From assembly GCA_016712985.1 (NCBI GenBank), contig JADJQA010000076.1:1-55567 (forward strand): DNA of 55,567 nt, in the 5' to 3' direction. Every line of letters begins with the position of its first letter. Position 1 is the first letter of the stretch. Below, one piece after another: positions 26,701 through 34,848 of the stretch. This DNA comes from Sulfuritalea sp. GTDB lineage: Bacteria > Pseudomonadota > Gammaproteobacteria > Burkholderiales > Rhodocyclaceae. A program made the position numbers and the translations under genes. The notes beneath the pieces were generated by a model that was given only the letters and a program-made list of their open reading frames with translations, was not told the origin of the DNA and did not search any database.

Positions 26701-29669
26701 GGGGCTACGCCATCTCCGGCGACCTGCCGATCGTGCTCTTGCAGATAGAAGACGCGGCCAATATCGATCTGGTGCGCCAGCTCGTCCAGGCCCATGCCTA
26801 CTGGCGCCTGAAGGGGCTGGCGGTGGATCTGGTGATCTGGAACGAAGACCATGCCGGCTACCGCCAGCAACTGCAGGAACAAATCATGGGCCTGATCACC
26901 TCGGGCATCGAGGCCCGGTTGATCGATCGACCGGGAGGCATCTTCGTCCGCTGGGCGGAGCAGATATCCAGCGAGGATCGCATCCTGTTCCATTCGGTGG
27001 CGCGCGCCGTCATCATGGACAGCCGGGGAACCCTGGAAGAACAGATCGGCCAGCGCCGCGTTGCGGAACCGCGCGTGGAGTGGCTCGTGCCGAGCCATCG
27101 GCAGCGGACCGAAGCGCCGCGCGCGGCGGTGTTGCCGAACCGCGATCTTCTCCTGTTCAACGGCCAGGGAGGATTCGCCCCGGATGGCCGGGAATACGTG
27201 ATGGAGCTCGCGCCCGGTCAGGTAACGCCGGCGCCGTGGGCGAACGTCCTGGCGAATCCGCACTTCGGGACGATCATCTCGGAAAGCGGCATCGCCTACA
27301 CCTGGAGCGAGAATGCCCACGAGTTCCGCCTGACGCCCTGGCACAACGATCCGGTGAGCGATTCGGGCGGAGAAGCGCTCTACCTGCGCAACGAGGAGAC
27401 CGGGCACTTCTGGTCCCCCACGCCGCTGCCCATGCGTGCCTCGACACCGTGTGTCATCCGCCACGGATTCGGCTACAGCGTCTTCGAGACCAAGTCGCAC
27501 GGCATACGCTCGGAGCTGTGGGTTTATGTGGCCCTCGACGCCGCCGTGAAGTTCTCCGTGCTGAAGGTGCGCAATGAATCGGGCCGCTCGCGCAATCTCT
27601 CGGCGACCGGCTATGTCGAATGGGTGCTGGGGGACCTTCCCGCCAAATCGGCGATGCATGTCAGCACCGAAATCGACGCCCGCAGCGGCGCGCTGCTTGC
27701 CCGCAATCCGTGCAGCCCGGAATTCGCCGAGCGGGTGGCCTTCTTCGATGTGGATGACCCGAAGCGCACCGTGAGCGGAGACCGCACGGAATTCCTCGGG
27801 CGCAATGGCTCATTGGCGAATCCGGCCGCGATGCGTCGAACCCGGCTGTCCGGCAAGGTCGGTGCGGCGCTGGACCCCTGTGCCGCAATCCAGGTGAGCT
27901 TCGACCTCGCCGATGGTCAGGAGCGCGAGATCGTCTTCCGCCTCGGCGCCGGACGCGATGCCGACGACGTCGGCAGGATCGTCCAGCGCTTCCGCGGCCC
28001 GGTGGCCGCGCGCGGTGCGCTCGAAGCGGTGAGGCAGCACTGGAACCACACGCTCGGCGCGGTGCAGGTGGAAACACCCGACCCGTCGCTGAATCTGATG
28101 GCCAACGGCTGGCTGGTGTACCAGACCCTGGCGTGTCGAGTCTGGGCTCGCAGCGGCTATTACCAGTCGGGTGGCGCCTTCGGCTTCCGCGACCAGTTGC
28201 AGGACGTGATGGCGCTGGTCCATGCCCGGCCGGGACTGGTGCGCGAGCACCTGTTGCTGTGCGCCAGCCGCCAGTTCCAGGAGGGCGATGTCCAGCACTG
28301 GTGGCATCCGCCGGCGGGCCGCGGCGTGCGCACGCATTGCTCGGACGACTACCTCTGGCTGACCCTGGCGGTGTGTCGCTATGTGACGACCACCGGGGAC
28401 GACGCGGTGCTCGATGAAGCCGTGCACTTCCTCGAAGGCCGCGCGGTCAACCCGGAGGACGACTCCTACTACGACCTGCCCGGCCGCTCCGCCGATTCGG
28501 CCAGCCTGTACCAGCACTGCGTGCGAGCCATCCGGCACGGGCTTCGATTCGGCGCGCATGGCCTGCCGCTGATGGGCTCGGGCGACTGGAACGATGGCAT
28601 GAACCTGGTCGGCATGGGCGGCAAGGGCGAGAGCGTCTGGCTGGGTTTCTTCCTCTGCGACGTGCTCAGGCAATTTGCCAGGCTGGCCGACGCACGCGGC
28701 GATTCATCCTTCGCCGAGCTGTGCCGCGCGGAGGAGGCGCGGCTGCGCCAGAACATCGAGCAGCATGCCTGGGATGGCCTGTGGTATCGCCGCGCCTACT
28801 TCGACGATGGCACGCCGCTCGGTTCCGCGGCCAACACCGAATGCCGCATCGATTCGATCTCGCAGAGCTGGGCCGTGCTCTCGACGGCAGGATCCGAGCC
28901 CGGCGAGGCGGCCGGAAACCCCGCGCGTTCGCGCCTGGCGATGAAATCGGTCGACGAGCGACTGGTGCGCCGCGACTACGCGCTGGTGCAGCTTCTCGAT
29001 CCGCCCTTCGACAAGTCGGCCATGGATCCCGGCTACATCCGCGGCTACGTGCCGGGCGTGCGGGAGAACGGCGGGCAGTACACCCATGGCGCGGTCTGGG
29101 CGGCGATGGCCTTCGCCGCACTGGGCGAGCGCGAGCGCGCCTGGGAGTTGCTGAACATGATCAACCCGACGAACCATGCACTGACCGCGGAGGGATCCGC
29201 GGTCTACAAGGTCGAACCGTATGTCGTCGCGGCCGATGTGTATGGGCTCGCACCGCATATCGGCCGCGGCGGCTGGAGCTGGTACACCGGCTCGGCCGGC
29301 TGGATGTACCGGCTGGTCATGGAATCGCTGCTGGGCCTGCGGCTGGCGGGCGACACCCTGAATCTCGCTCCCTGCCTGCCCGCGGACTGGACCGGCTTCA
29401 AGATCCACTACCGCTATCGGGAGACGATGTACCACATTGCCGTGGTGCAAACGCGCGCCGCGGTGGATGGCACGAGCAGCCTGATGAGCATGACCCTTGA
29501 CGGAGTGAGCCGGGATGACGCCACGCTTCCCCTGGTCGACGACCGGCAGGAGCACTGGGTCGAGGTCAGCGTGCAGGCGCAACCTGCTGGCGCACCCAGC
29601 CCGGATGTCCGGGATCAAGACGGCGACGCGTCCTTGCCAGTGCAAGTAAGCCTTGCGCCAGTTGCCTAA
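20769..29669 (+). CDS. Cyclic beta-1,2-glucan synthase (NdvB/Cgs-like)
   Basis: An uninterrupted giant inner-membrane enzyme of about 2,966 residues that makes cyclic beta-1,2-glucan from UDP-glucose for the periplasm. The N-terminal protein-primer region (about 55-440) has APLRAELF and LLDNFYLIEEQIRTAKRHLP. Membrane helices lie at about 450-510, 880-930 and 1010-1055. The GT84 glycosyltransferase domain has TLDTDTQLPRDAARQ near 672 and RYRWIRGDWQL near 820. A glycoamylase-like domain follows (TSYYDLLASEARLCSFVAI near 1375). Two GH94-type parts come after it, the second with catalytic GSGDWNDGMN near 2603, which sets ring size by phosphorolysis in Cgs. The start is uncertain: ATG 20769 or TTG at 20670. 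Known Cgs proteins are about 2,830-2,870 residues. Confidence 0.93.
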   Translation: MRWITSVVAAADVEILVFRNGCTELNDGTKLTGYLRQLATRPDGSWRSRPAREEEAPLRAELFSGDQMEQHRKALAATHTLAPGRAPDRLLARLADNESVLVGVCRRLTEAVGAKHRLTPTGEWLLDNFYLIEEQIRTAKRHLPRGYSRELPRLAQGPSAGRPRVYDIALETVAHGDGRVDAETLSRFVAAYQTVTHLKLGELWAIPIMLRLAVIENLRRVAARIAAGRVERNLAESWADRMVETAEKDPKSLILVIADMARSNPPMVSAFVAELARRLQGRGPALALPLTWIEQRLSESGLTIEQSVQAENQQQASDQVSISNSIGSLRVLGAVDWREFVENLSVVEQTLLEDPDGDYGRMDFATRDRYRHATEEIAKRSRCSEGEVARKAVELALAAATSDADAGAPDRARHVGFYLVDKGLAELELAAEVRLSSVDAVRRAARRLPLPLYLGSIALVTAIVGGSLLARAPVVALPVWLLLPLVIVLLLAVSRLAVALVNWLATLLTTPHPLPRMNFSKGIPPTARTLVVVPTMLTSASGIENLVEALEVRFLANRDERLHFGLLTDFSDARQESLAADGPLLQLVRTRIEELNEKYVSVGSGDDIFFLFHRPRRWNPQEGVWMGYERKRGKLAALNALLRGDREGIPGNDFSLVAGDTAILAGVKYVITLDTDTQLPRDAARQFVGAMAHPLNRPCYDTALRRVTAGYGILQPRVAVSLRGANRSRHARLYGGEAGIDPYTRAVSDVYQDVFGEGSFIGKGIYDVDAFEQALAGRFPENSILSHDLVEGCYARAGLLSDVHLYEDYPARYSADVSRRYRWIRGDWQLAGWLRRRVPANRVANPSAGGAGKISHGEANPLSALSQWKLIDNLRRSLVPAALLLLLLLGWMLPASAWFWTCSVIGILLIPSLCAVILELLRKPEEVLARQHLGAVADSASRQFMQAAFELACLPYEALFSLDAVLRTTWRLLITRKRLLEWNPSGELDRTASRRDRGKRSELGAAFRIMWVAPTLAVAAAFQLAMASPSALAVAAPILLLWLASPAIAWWISRPLVRREAALTADQTLFLGSLSRRTWAFFDHFVGPEDHWLPPDNYQEYRVAAIAHRTSATNIGMALLANLSAHDFGYLTTGQLLTRTANTLHTMDGLERHRGHFFNWYDTQTLQPLAPRYVSTVDSGNLAGHLLTLRAGLLELVDERILGVRLFEGLGDTFRILADEVETANAALAMPLAEFGERLESARTTRPTTLAAARLALAALCTNAAELVTEVAGSLDSRGDGVPDSDAREWVRALARQCREAQDDLALLTANLPIDTIPTLRELAAKGSARAMERIATIERLALQSGEFANMEYDFLFDKTRNLLTIGYNVDERRTDTSYYDLLASEARLCSFVAIAQGQLPQESWFALGRLLTSTGGEPVLLSWSGSMFEYLMPLLVMPTYDNTLLDQTCKAAVARQIEYGRQRGVPWGTSESGYNTVDMHLNYQYRAFGVPGLGLKRGLAADLVIAPYASVMALMVAPEAACLNLQRLAAAGFLGKFGFFEAIDYTPARQRRGQSSAVVRSFMAHHQGMSLLALAYLVLDRPMQRRFESDRLFQAVMLLLQERVPKATALYAHTAEVAAARSMPIAAETPMRVFSSPNTPLPGVQLLSNGRYQVMVTSAGGGYSRWKDLALTRWREDGTRDNWGSFCYIREVPSGMFWSAAHQPTLKRPDNYEAIFSEGRAEFRRRDSLGAGNGDFETYTEIVVSPEDDIEVRRVRITNRSRQRRQIDVTSYAEVVIAMAEADASHPAFSNLFVQTEIMREQRAILCTRRPRSAAERAPWMFHVMAAHGADIGAVSYETDRARFIGRGRSAAAPLAMSQPGALSGAEGSVLDPIVAIRYALTLDAEQSATVDIVSGVSETREMALCLIMKYQDRHLVDRAFDLTWIHSQVVLRQLNASEADAQLYARLASSVIYANAWLRADPAVLLKNRRGKSGLWGYAISGDLPIVLLQIEDAANIDLVRQLVQAHAYWRLKGLAVDLVIWNEDHAGYRQQLQEQIMGLITSGIEARLIDRPGGIFVRWAEQISSEDRILFHSVARAVIMDSRGTLEEQIGQRRVAEPRVEWLVPSHRQRTEAPRAAVLPNRDLLLFNGQGGFAPDGREYVMELAPGQVTPAPWANVLANPHFGTIISESGIAYTWSENAHEFRLTPWHNDPVSDSGGEALYLRNEETGHFWSPTPLPMRASTPCVIRHGFGYSVFETKSHGIRSELWVYVALDAAVKFSVLKVRNESGRSRNLSATGYVEWVLGDLPAKSAMHVSTEIDARSGALLARNPCSPEFAERVAFFDVDDPKRTVSGDRTEFLGRNGSLANPAAMRRTRLSGKVGAALDPCAAIQVSFDLADGQEREIVFRLGAGRDADDVGRIVQRFRGPVAARGALEAVRQHWNHTLGAVQVETPDPSLNLMANGWLVYQTLACRVWARSGYYQSGGAFGFRDQLQDVMALVHARPGLVREHLLLCASRQFQEGDVQHWWHPPAGRGVRTHCSDDYLWLTLAVCRYVTTTGDDAVLDEAVHFLEGRAVNPEDDSYYDLPGRSADSASLYQHCVRAIRHGLRFGAHGLPLMGSGDWNDGMNLVGMGGKGESVWLGFFLCDVLRQFARLADARGDSSFAELCRAEEARLRQNIEQHAWDGLWYRRAYFDDGTPLGSAANTECRIDSISQSWAVLSTAGSEPGEAAGNPARSRLAMKSVDERLVRRDYALVQLLDPPFDKSAMDPGYIRGYVPGVRENGGQYTHGAVWAAMAFAALGERERAWELLNMINPTNHALTAEGSAVYKVEPYVVAADVYGLAPHIGRGGWSWYTGSAGWMYRLVMESLLGLRLAGDTLNLAPCLPADWTGFKIHYRYRETMYHIAVVQTRAAVDGTSSLMSMTLDGVSRDDATLPLVDDRQEHWVEVSVQAQPAGAPSPDVRDQDGDASLPVQVSLAPVA

Positions 29670-29729
29670 GGCGAATTCCGGCAATGGACAAACCTAATGC
29701 AGAGTGGAAAACACTCCCTCTCCCTTTGC

Positions 29730-30145
29730 GGGCTAACGGATGCACACATCTGCTCCGTCATTCCGGCGAAAGCCGGAATCCAGTAAAGGCGGATCAAACA
29801 ATGCTCCCGTACAGATCGCACCACTGCGAGTTTCCTTCTTCGATTAGCGCAATCTTCCAGGCACGCCGCCATTCCTTGATTGCTTTCTCGCGCCCGATAG
29901 CCGACTCCATGGTCTCGTGCGGCTCGAACCAGACCAAGGTGTGAACGCCATATTTTTTCGTAAAACCTTCCGCGAGATTGTTCTTGTGCTGCCAAATTCG
30001 CTGAACGAGATTGGAGGTAACTCCTACATAGAGCGTACCGTTCCTGCGGCTGGCGAGGATATAGACGCATGGCTGTTTCATAGACACAGATTACTGGATT
30101 CCGGCTTTCGCCGGAACGACGGGAGATGTGTGCATACGTTAGCCC
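29730..30145. mobile_element. REP-flanked GIY-YIG element, copy B
   Basis: Same build as copy A: the left arm begins near 29730 (GGGCTAACGGATGCACACAT) and holds the CATTCCGGCGAAAGCCGGAA palindrome. The right arm (about 30091-30145) is its inverted counterpart with a few changes (CCGGAACGACGGGAGATGTG). The GIY-YIG gene lies between them on the minus strand. The arms are slightly diverged, unlike the perfect ones of copy A, so B may be the older insertion. It separates the glucan synthase from the phosphoketolase gene. Confidence 0.65.
29794..30081 (-). CDS. GIY-YIG nuclease family protein, copy B
   Basis: 95-residue nuclease differing from copy A at only a few residues (AIKEWRRAWK for AIKGWRRAWK, IEEGNSQW for IEGKNSQW, GSIV for GNIV). 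All recognisable active-site positions are the same: VYILASRRNGTLYVGVTS, QRIWQHK and the Glu in METMESAIGREK-like context (HETMESAIGREK). The close identity at DNA level indicates recent duplication or ongoing exchange with copy A. The frame is intact and the gene again fills the interior of the REP-flanked unit. Confidence 0.9.
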   Translation of the reverse strand: MKQPCVYILASRRNGTLYVGVTSNLVQRIWQHKNNLAEGFTKKYGVHTLVWFEPHETMESAIGREKAIKEWRRAWKIALIEEGNSQWCDLYGSIV

Positions 30146-30294
30146 TTGCGGGAGGGTCGGGGAGAGGGGGCGGTGGACGCGCATGTTGCCTTAGCAACCC
30201 CTCTCCCCCGGCCCCTCTCCCGCTAGGGACGAGGGGAGAAGTTGCTCGCGGCAATTGGTACGAATAGTTCAGAAAATAGCCTTAGGAGAATCGC

Positions 30295-32651
30295 ATGTCG
30301 ACGGATGCAGCAGAACTCGAACTGATGGACGCCTACTGGCGCGCCGCCAATTACCTTTCGGTCGGGCAGATCTATCTGCTCGACAATCCCCTGCTGAAAC
30401 GGCCGCTGCAGCGGGCGCACATCAAGCCGCGGCTGCTCGGCCACTGGGGCACCACGCCGGGGCTGAACTTCATTTATGTGCACATGAACCGGGTGATCCG
30501 AAAGCAGGATCTCGGCATGATCTTTATCGCCGGCCCCGGCCACGGGGGTCCGGGCGTGGTGGCAAACACCTGGCTCGAAGGCAGCTACGGCGAGCTGTAT
30601 GCGGATATCTCGCAGGACGAGCAAGGCATGCGGCGTCTGTTCCGCCAGTTTTCCTTCCCCGGCGGCATTCCCAGCCACGTCTCGCCGGAAATCCCCGGTT
30701 CCATCCATGAAGGCGGCGAACTCGGCTATGCGCTGTTCCACGCCTACGGCGCGGTATTCGACAATCCGCACTTGATTGCCTGCTGCGTAGTCGGCGACGG
30801 CGAGGCGGAGACCGGACCGCTGGCCACTTCCTGGCATTCCAACAGGTTTCTCAATCCACGAACGGACGGCGCGGTATTGCCGATCCTGCACCTAAACGGC
30901 TACAAGATCGCCAGTCCCGCGATACTCGCCCGGATCAGCCGCGCCGAGCTTGAAAGCCTGCTGGCGGGCTATGGCCACAAGCCCTATTTTGTCGAAGGCG
31001 ACGACCCGGCGACCATGCATCGGCTGATGGCCGAGACGGTGGACACGGTTATCGCGGAGATCCGCGAAATCCAGCGCGGCGCACGCGCCGACGGTGAATC
31101 GGGCCGTCCGCTGTGGCCGATGATCGTGTTGCGCTCGCCCAAGGGCTGGACCGGGCCGAAGGAAGTGGATGGCATGAAGACCTAAGGCTACTGGCGTTCG
31201 CATCAGGTGCCCTTCAGCGAAATGGACGATCCGCGGCATGTGCTGCTGCTGGAGGCCTGGATGCAATCCTACCGGCCGAACGAACTGTTCGACGACAGCG
31301 GTCGGCTCAAGCCGGAACTTGCCGCGCTGGCGCCCGTCGGGGAGCGCCGCATGGGAGCCAATCCCCACGCCAACGGCGGGGGACTGCTGCGCGATCTGCG
31401 CCTGCCGGATTTCCGCGACCATGCGGTGGCCGTTGCCGCGCCGGGCGGCGCGCTGGCCGAATCCACGCGAGCGATGGGGACCTTCCTGCGCGACGTGATG
31501 CGCAACAACCCGGACAATTTCCGCGTCTTCGGCCCGGACGAGACCAACTCGAACCGCCTCGGGGGCTTTTCGAAGTGACCAACCGCGCCTGGATGGCCGA
31601 GCGCTTGACTACGACGACCATCTTGCGCCCGATGGCCGGGTCATGGAAATGCTTTCGACATGCGTGCCAGGGATGGCTGGAAGGCTACCTGCTGACCGGA
31701 CGCCACGGGCTGTTCTCGTCCTACGAAGCCTTCATCCACATCGTCGATTCGATGTTCAACCAGCATGCCAAGTGGCTCAAGGTGTGCCGCCAGATTCCCT
31801 GGCGCCGCCCGATCGCCTCGCTCAACATCCTGCTCAGCTCGCACGTCTGGCGCCAGGACAACAATGGCTTCTCGCATCAGGACCCCGGCTTCATCGACCA
31901 CGTGATGAACAAGAAGGCCGACATCATCCGCGTCTATCTGCCGCCGGACGCCAACACACTTCTCGTGGTCACCGAGCAGTGCCTGAAGAGCCGCAACCTG
32001 GTCAACGTCATCGTCGCCGGCAAGCAGCCTGAACTGCAATGGCTGGACATCGATGCCGCGATCAACCACGCCGGCGCCGGCATCGGCCTGTGGGAGTGGG
32101 CGTGCAATGATCAGCCCGGCGAGCCGGACATCGTGCTGGCCGCGGCGGGCGACGTGCCGACGCTGGAAATGCTGGCGGCCATCGACCTGCTGCGCCAGAT
32201 CGCGCCGGATCTGAAAATGCGCTTCATCAATGTGGTCGACCTGATGACCCTGCAACCGCCGGAAGAACACCCGCACGGCTTGTCCAGCGAGGATTTCGAC
32301 TCCCTGTTCACCACCGACAAGCCGATCCTGTTTGCCTATCACGGCTACCCCTCGCTGATCCATCGCCTGACCTACCGGCGCACCAATCACGACAATCTGC
32401 ACGTACGTGGCTACAAGGAGGAAGGCACCACCACCACGCCCTTCGACATGGTGGTGCTGAATACGCTCGACCGCTTCCACCTGGTCATGGATGTGGCGAA
32501 CCGGGCGCCAAAGCTTCAGTCACGGGCGGTGCACATCAAACAGCGCATGCGCGACAAGCTCAACCAGCACACGCAATACATCCACCGGCACGGCGAAGAC
32601 ATGCCGGAAATACGCGACTGGAAATGGCCGGTCCGGGAGGGAAACCCATGA
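30295..32651 (+). pseudogene. xfp: Phosphoketolase (Xfp) with in-frame stop and frameshifts
   Basis: Thiamine-diphosphate enzyme splitting xylulose-5-phosphate (or fructose-6-phosphate) to acetyl phosphate. Total length of about 785 codons fits the family. Signatures: LGHWGTTPGLNFIYVHMNRV, AGPGHGGPG, and GDGEAETGPLATSWHSN with the cofactor-binding GDG. A TAA at 31183-31185 interrupts MKT-GYWRSHQVPFSE where relatives have Glu (one-base change from GAA). Between about 31565 and 31660 there are three deletions: a G from a G-run before LFEVTNRAWMAE, a C before DYDDHLAPDGRVMEML, and two bases before HACQGWLEGY. The C-terminal half from there on is open (HPHGLSSEDFDSLF). The ATG is preceded by TTAGGAGAATCGC. 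It may be inactive, or badly resolved. Confidence 0.85.
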
Positions 32652-33727
32652 ACGACAATCCCCTGCTGGCGCTCAAGACCCTGGGCCAGCATGTCTGGCT
32701 CGACAACCTGTCCCGCACGCTGCTGCAGGATGGCACGCTGCAACGCCTGCTCAGCGCGGACGGTACCGACGGCGTGACCCCGAATCCCGCCATCTTCCAG
32801 AAGGCCCTGGCCGACAGCTCCTGGTACCGTGAAGATCTCGAACGCCTGCGTGGTTCGAGCCTCGATGCCGAAGGCCGCTACGAGTCGCTCGTCATTACCG
32901 ACATCCAGGCCGCCTGCGACTTGCTGCGGCCGGCCTGCGTATCCAGCCTGGGCGCTACCGGCTATGTCAGCCTGGAAGTTTCGCCGGCCCTGGCGCACGA
33001 CATGGCCGGAACCATCGCCGCCGCACAGCGCTTGCGCCAGGCGGTGGCGCGCGACAACCTGCTGATCAAGGTGCCGGCCACCTCCGCGGGTGTGCGCGCC
33101 TTCGAACAATTGACCGCCGCCGGCATCCGGGTAAACGTCACGCTGATTTTTTCACTCAGACACTACGAAGCCGTGGCCCAGGCATATGTGCGCGGGGCGC
33201 GGCGCTGGGTGCACTGCGGCGGCGATCCGCAGCAACTGCGCTCGGTAGCCAGCGTATTCCTCAGCCGCGTCGATACCCTGGTGGACCAGCGCCTCGATGC
33301 CCTTGGCGTCGCCCCGGCGCTCAAGGGCAAGAGCGGCGTGGCCCTGGCCAGGTGCTGCTACCACCGCTATCTGGAGATTTTTCACGGCCCGGCCTTCGCC
33401 ACGCTGACGCGGGCAGGCATCCGGCCGCAAACGCCGCTGTGGGCCAGCACCGGCAGCAAGAATCCCGCCTACAGTGACGTGCTGTATGTGGAGGCGCTGA
33501 TCGGTGCGGAAACCATCAACACCCTGCCCGACGCAACGCTCGCGGCATTCCGCGACCACGGCCGCGCGACCGCCAGCCTGATGACCGGCATGGACGAGGC
33601 GCAAGCCCACATCGAGGCGTTGGCGAAACAGGGCATCGACCTCGCCGAAGTCGGCGAAACCTTGCAGATCGACGGCCTGCGCCTGTTTGCCGAGGCGTAT
33701 CAAAAATCCTGTTCAGCGGTCGGATAA
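32648..33727 (+). CDS. tal: Transaldolase
   Basis: 359-residue transaldolase of the long type, moving a dihydroxyacetone unit in the pentose phosphate pathway. The Schiff-base lysine is K141 in LLIKVPATSAGVRAFEQL. Other signatures are DGVTPNPAIF near the N-terminus and TPLWASTGSKNPAYSDVLYV near residue 270. The ATG overlaps the phosphoketolase stop by four bases (ATGA), so the two are cotranscribed and translationally coupled, which makes a sugar-phosphate interconversion operon. The frame is intact, which suggests the operon still has a role even though the phosphoketolase reading is broken here. Confidence 0.95.
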   Translation: MNDNPLLALKTLGQHVWLDNLSRTLLQDGTLQRLLSADGTDGVTPNPAIFQKALADSSWYREDLERLRGSSLDAEGRYESLVITDIQAACDLLRPACVSSLGATGYVSLEVSPALAHDMAGTIAAAQRLRQAVARDNLLIKVPATSAGVRAFEQLTAAGIRVNVTLIFSLRHYEAVAQAYVRGARRWVHCGGDPQQLRSVASVFLSRVDTLVDQRLDALGVAPALKGKSGVALARCCYHRYLEIFHGPAFATLTRAGIRPQTPLWASTGSKNPAYSDVLYVEALIGAETINTLPDATLAAFRDHGRATASLMTGMDEAQAHIEALAKQGIDLAEVGETLQIDGLRLFAEAYQKSCSAVG

Positions 33728-33729
33728 GC

Positions 33730-34848
33730 TCATTGCGTCGCGCCGGCCGCGAGGCTGTGGCATGCCCGCCTGGATTCGCCGGACGCAGGTAGCAGCCCGG
33801 TCAGCGCGGCGCACCGGGCTTCCTTGCCGAGCGCCGCCAGCGCGACGACGCGCTGGTAAAAGCGCGGCAGGTTGCGATCTTCGATCTCCAGCAGCCGCTC
33901 GAAGGCGGGCACCAGCTCGCTGTACAGCGCCAACGAGGCAAGCTTGGCATTGTTGAGATCCTCGGCAACGAACCTGTCGTAACCGGCATAGCCGCCCCAG
34001 CCTGCCTTGAGTTTTGCGTAATCCTGCCGCAGCGCTTCGAACAAGTCAGCCTTGGCCTGGCGCTGGTCAGCGGCGGATCGATCGGTTTCATACAGGGCGT
34101 GAAACTTCTTGCGGAAATCCCTCATCAGCCCGGCGAAGGCCGCCTTGCGTTGCCGTTGCGCCTCGAACGCGGCACGTTGGCCGGCGTCGCCATGACTGGC
34201 CAGCCAGCGCCGCATGCCTTCGTTTTCCACCGCCGTGGCGAAGGATTCGTTGAACAGCGAATCGTCCTGCACGAAGATGAGCTGGTGCGCCAGCTCATGG
34301 AACACGGTGCGCGCCACTTCTGGCGTACCAAGGCGCAAGAAGGTGTTCAGCACCGGGTCATCGAAGTAGCCCAGAGTCGAGTACGCGGGTACCCCGCCGA
34401 CAAAGGTGTCGTAACCCTGCTCGCGCAGTTCCGCGGCCAGGGCTTCGGCATCCTGTTTATCGTAGTAGCCACGATAACTCACGCAGCCGACCCACACCAT
34501 GCACCAACGCATCGGCGCCAGCGAAAACTCCGGCGCGGCGAACACATTCCACACCACGTAGGGGCGCCCGAGATCCGCGTAGCTGCGATAGCTGTTGTTG
34601 TCCGGCAGGCCAAGTTCGCGGCTGGCGAACTCGCGTATCGCATGCACGTTCTCGAGCTGCTTCTTCAGCGCCGGATCGCCGGCCGGATTGCCCAGCACAC
34701 CGCTGATGGGCTGGGCGGCGCGCATCACGGCGACGTGTCCGCCGACAGCCTGGGCATAGTAACCAAGGTTGTTGCAACCGGCCAGCGAGGCGGCCAGCCA
34801 AGCGACCAGCGCAAACGCCAGGGCGGATTTCCTAAATCTGTTCATCAT
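33730..34848 (-). CDS. Zinc aminopeptidase-like lipoprotein (PF10023 type)
   Basis: 372-residue predicted lipoprotein: the signal MNRFRKSALAFALVAWLAAS ends with lipobox LAGC, so it is likely anchored in the outer membrane. The metalloprotease motif HELAH is at VARTVFHELAHQLIFVQDD, with the downstream Glu in FNESFATAVENEG as probable third ligand. This matches the putative aminopeptidase family PF10023. Other segments are YYAQAVGGHVAVMRAAQPIS and GYDTFVGGVPAYSTLGYFDD. The start overlaps the end of the hydrolase gene by 17 bases, so they form one operon. It converges on the transaldolase gene, with only two bases between their stops. Substrate unknown. Confidence 0.88.
   Translation of the reverse strand: MMNRFRKSALAFALVAWLAASLAGCNNLGYYAQAVGGHVAVMRAAQPISGVLGNPAGDPALKKQLENVHAIREFASRELGLPDNNSYRSYADLGRPYVVWNVFAAPEFSLAPMRWCMVWVGCVSYRGYYDKQDAEALAAELREQGYDTFVGGVPAYSTLGYFDDPVLNTFLRLGTPEVARTVFHELAHQLIFVQDDSLFNESFATAVENEGMRRWLASHGDAGQRAAFEAQRQRKAAFAGLMRDFRKKFHALYETDRSAADQRQAKADLFEALRQDYAKLKAGWGGYAGYDRFVAEDLNNAKLASLALYSELVPAFERLLEIEDRNLPRFYQRVVALAALGKEARCAALTGLLPASGESRRACHSLAAGATQ

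Noticed and set aside
30223..30891. Minus-strand gene opposite the phosphoketolase start
   Set aside because: Antisense shadow; the plus strand encodes a clear conserved enzyme over the same bases.
31183..31185. Recoding (pyrrolysine- or selenocysteine-like readthrough) in the phosphoketolase
   Set aside because: The codon is TAA, which is not recoded in these systems, and several deletions lie close by.
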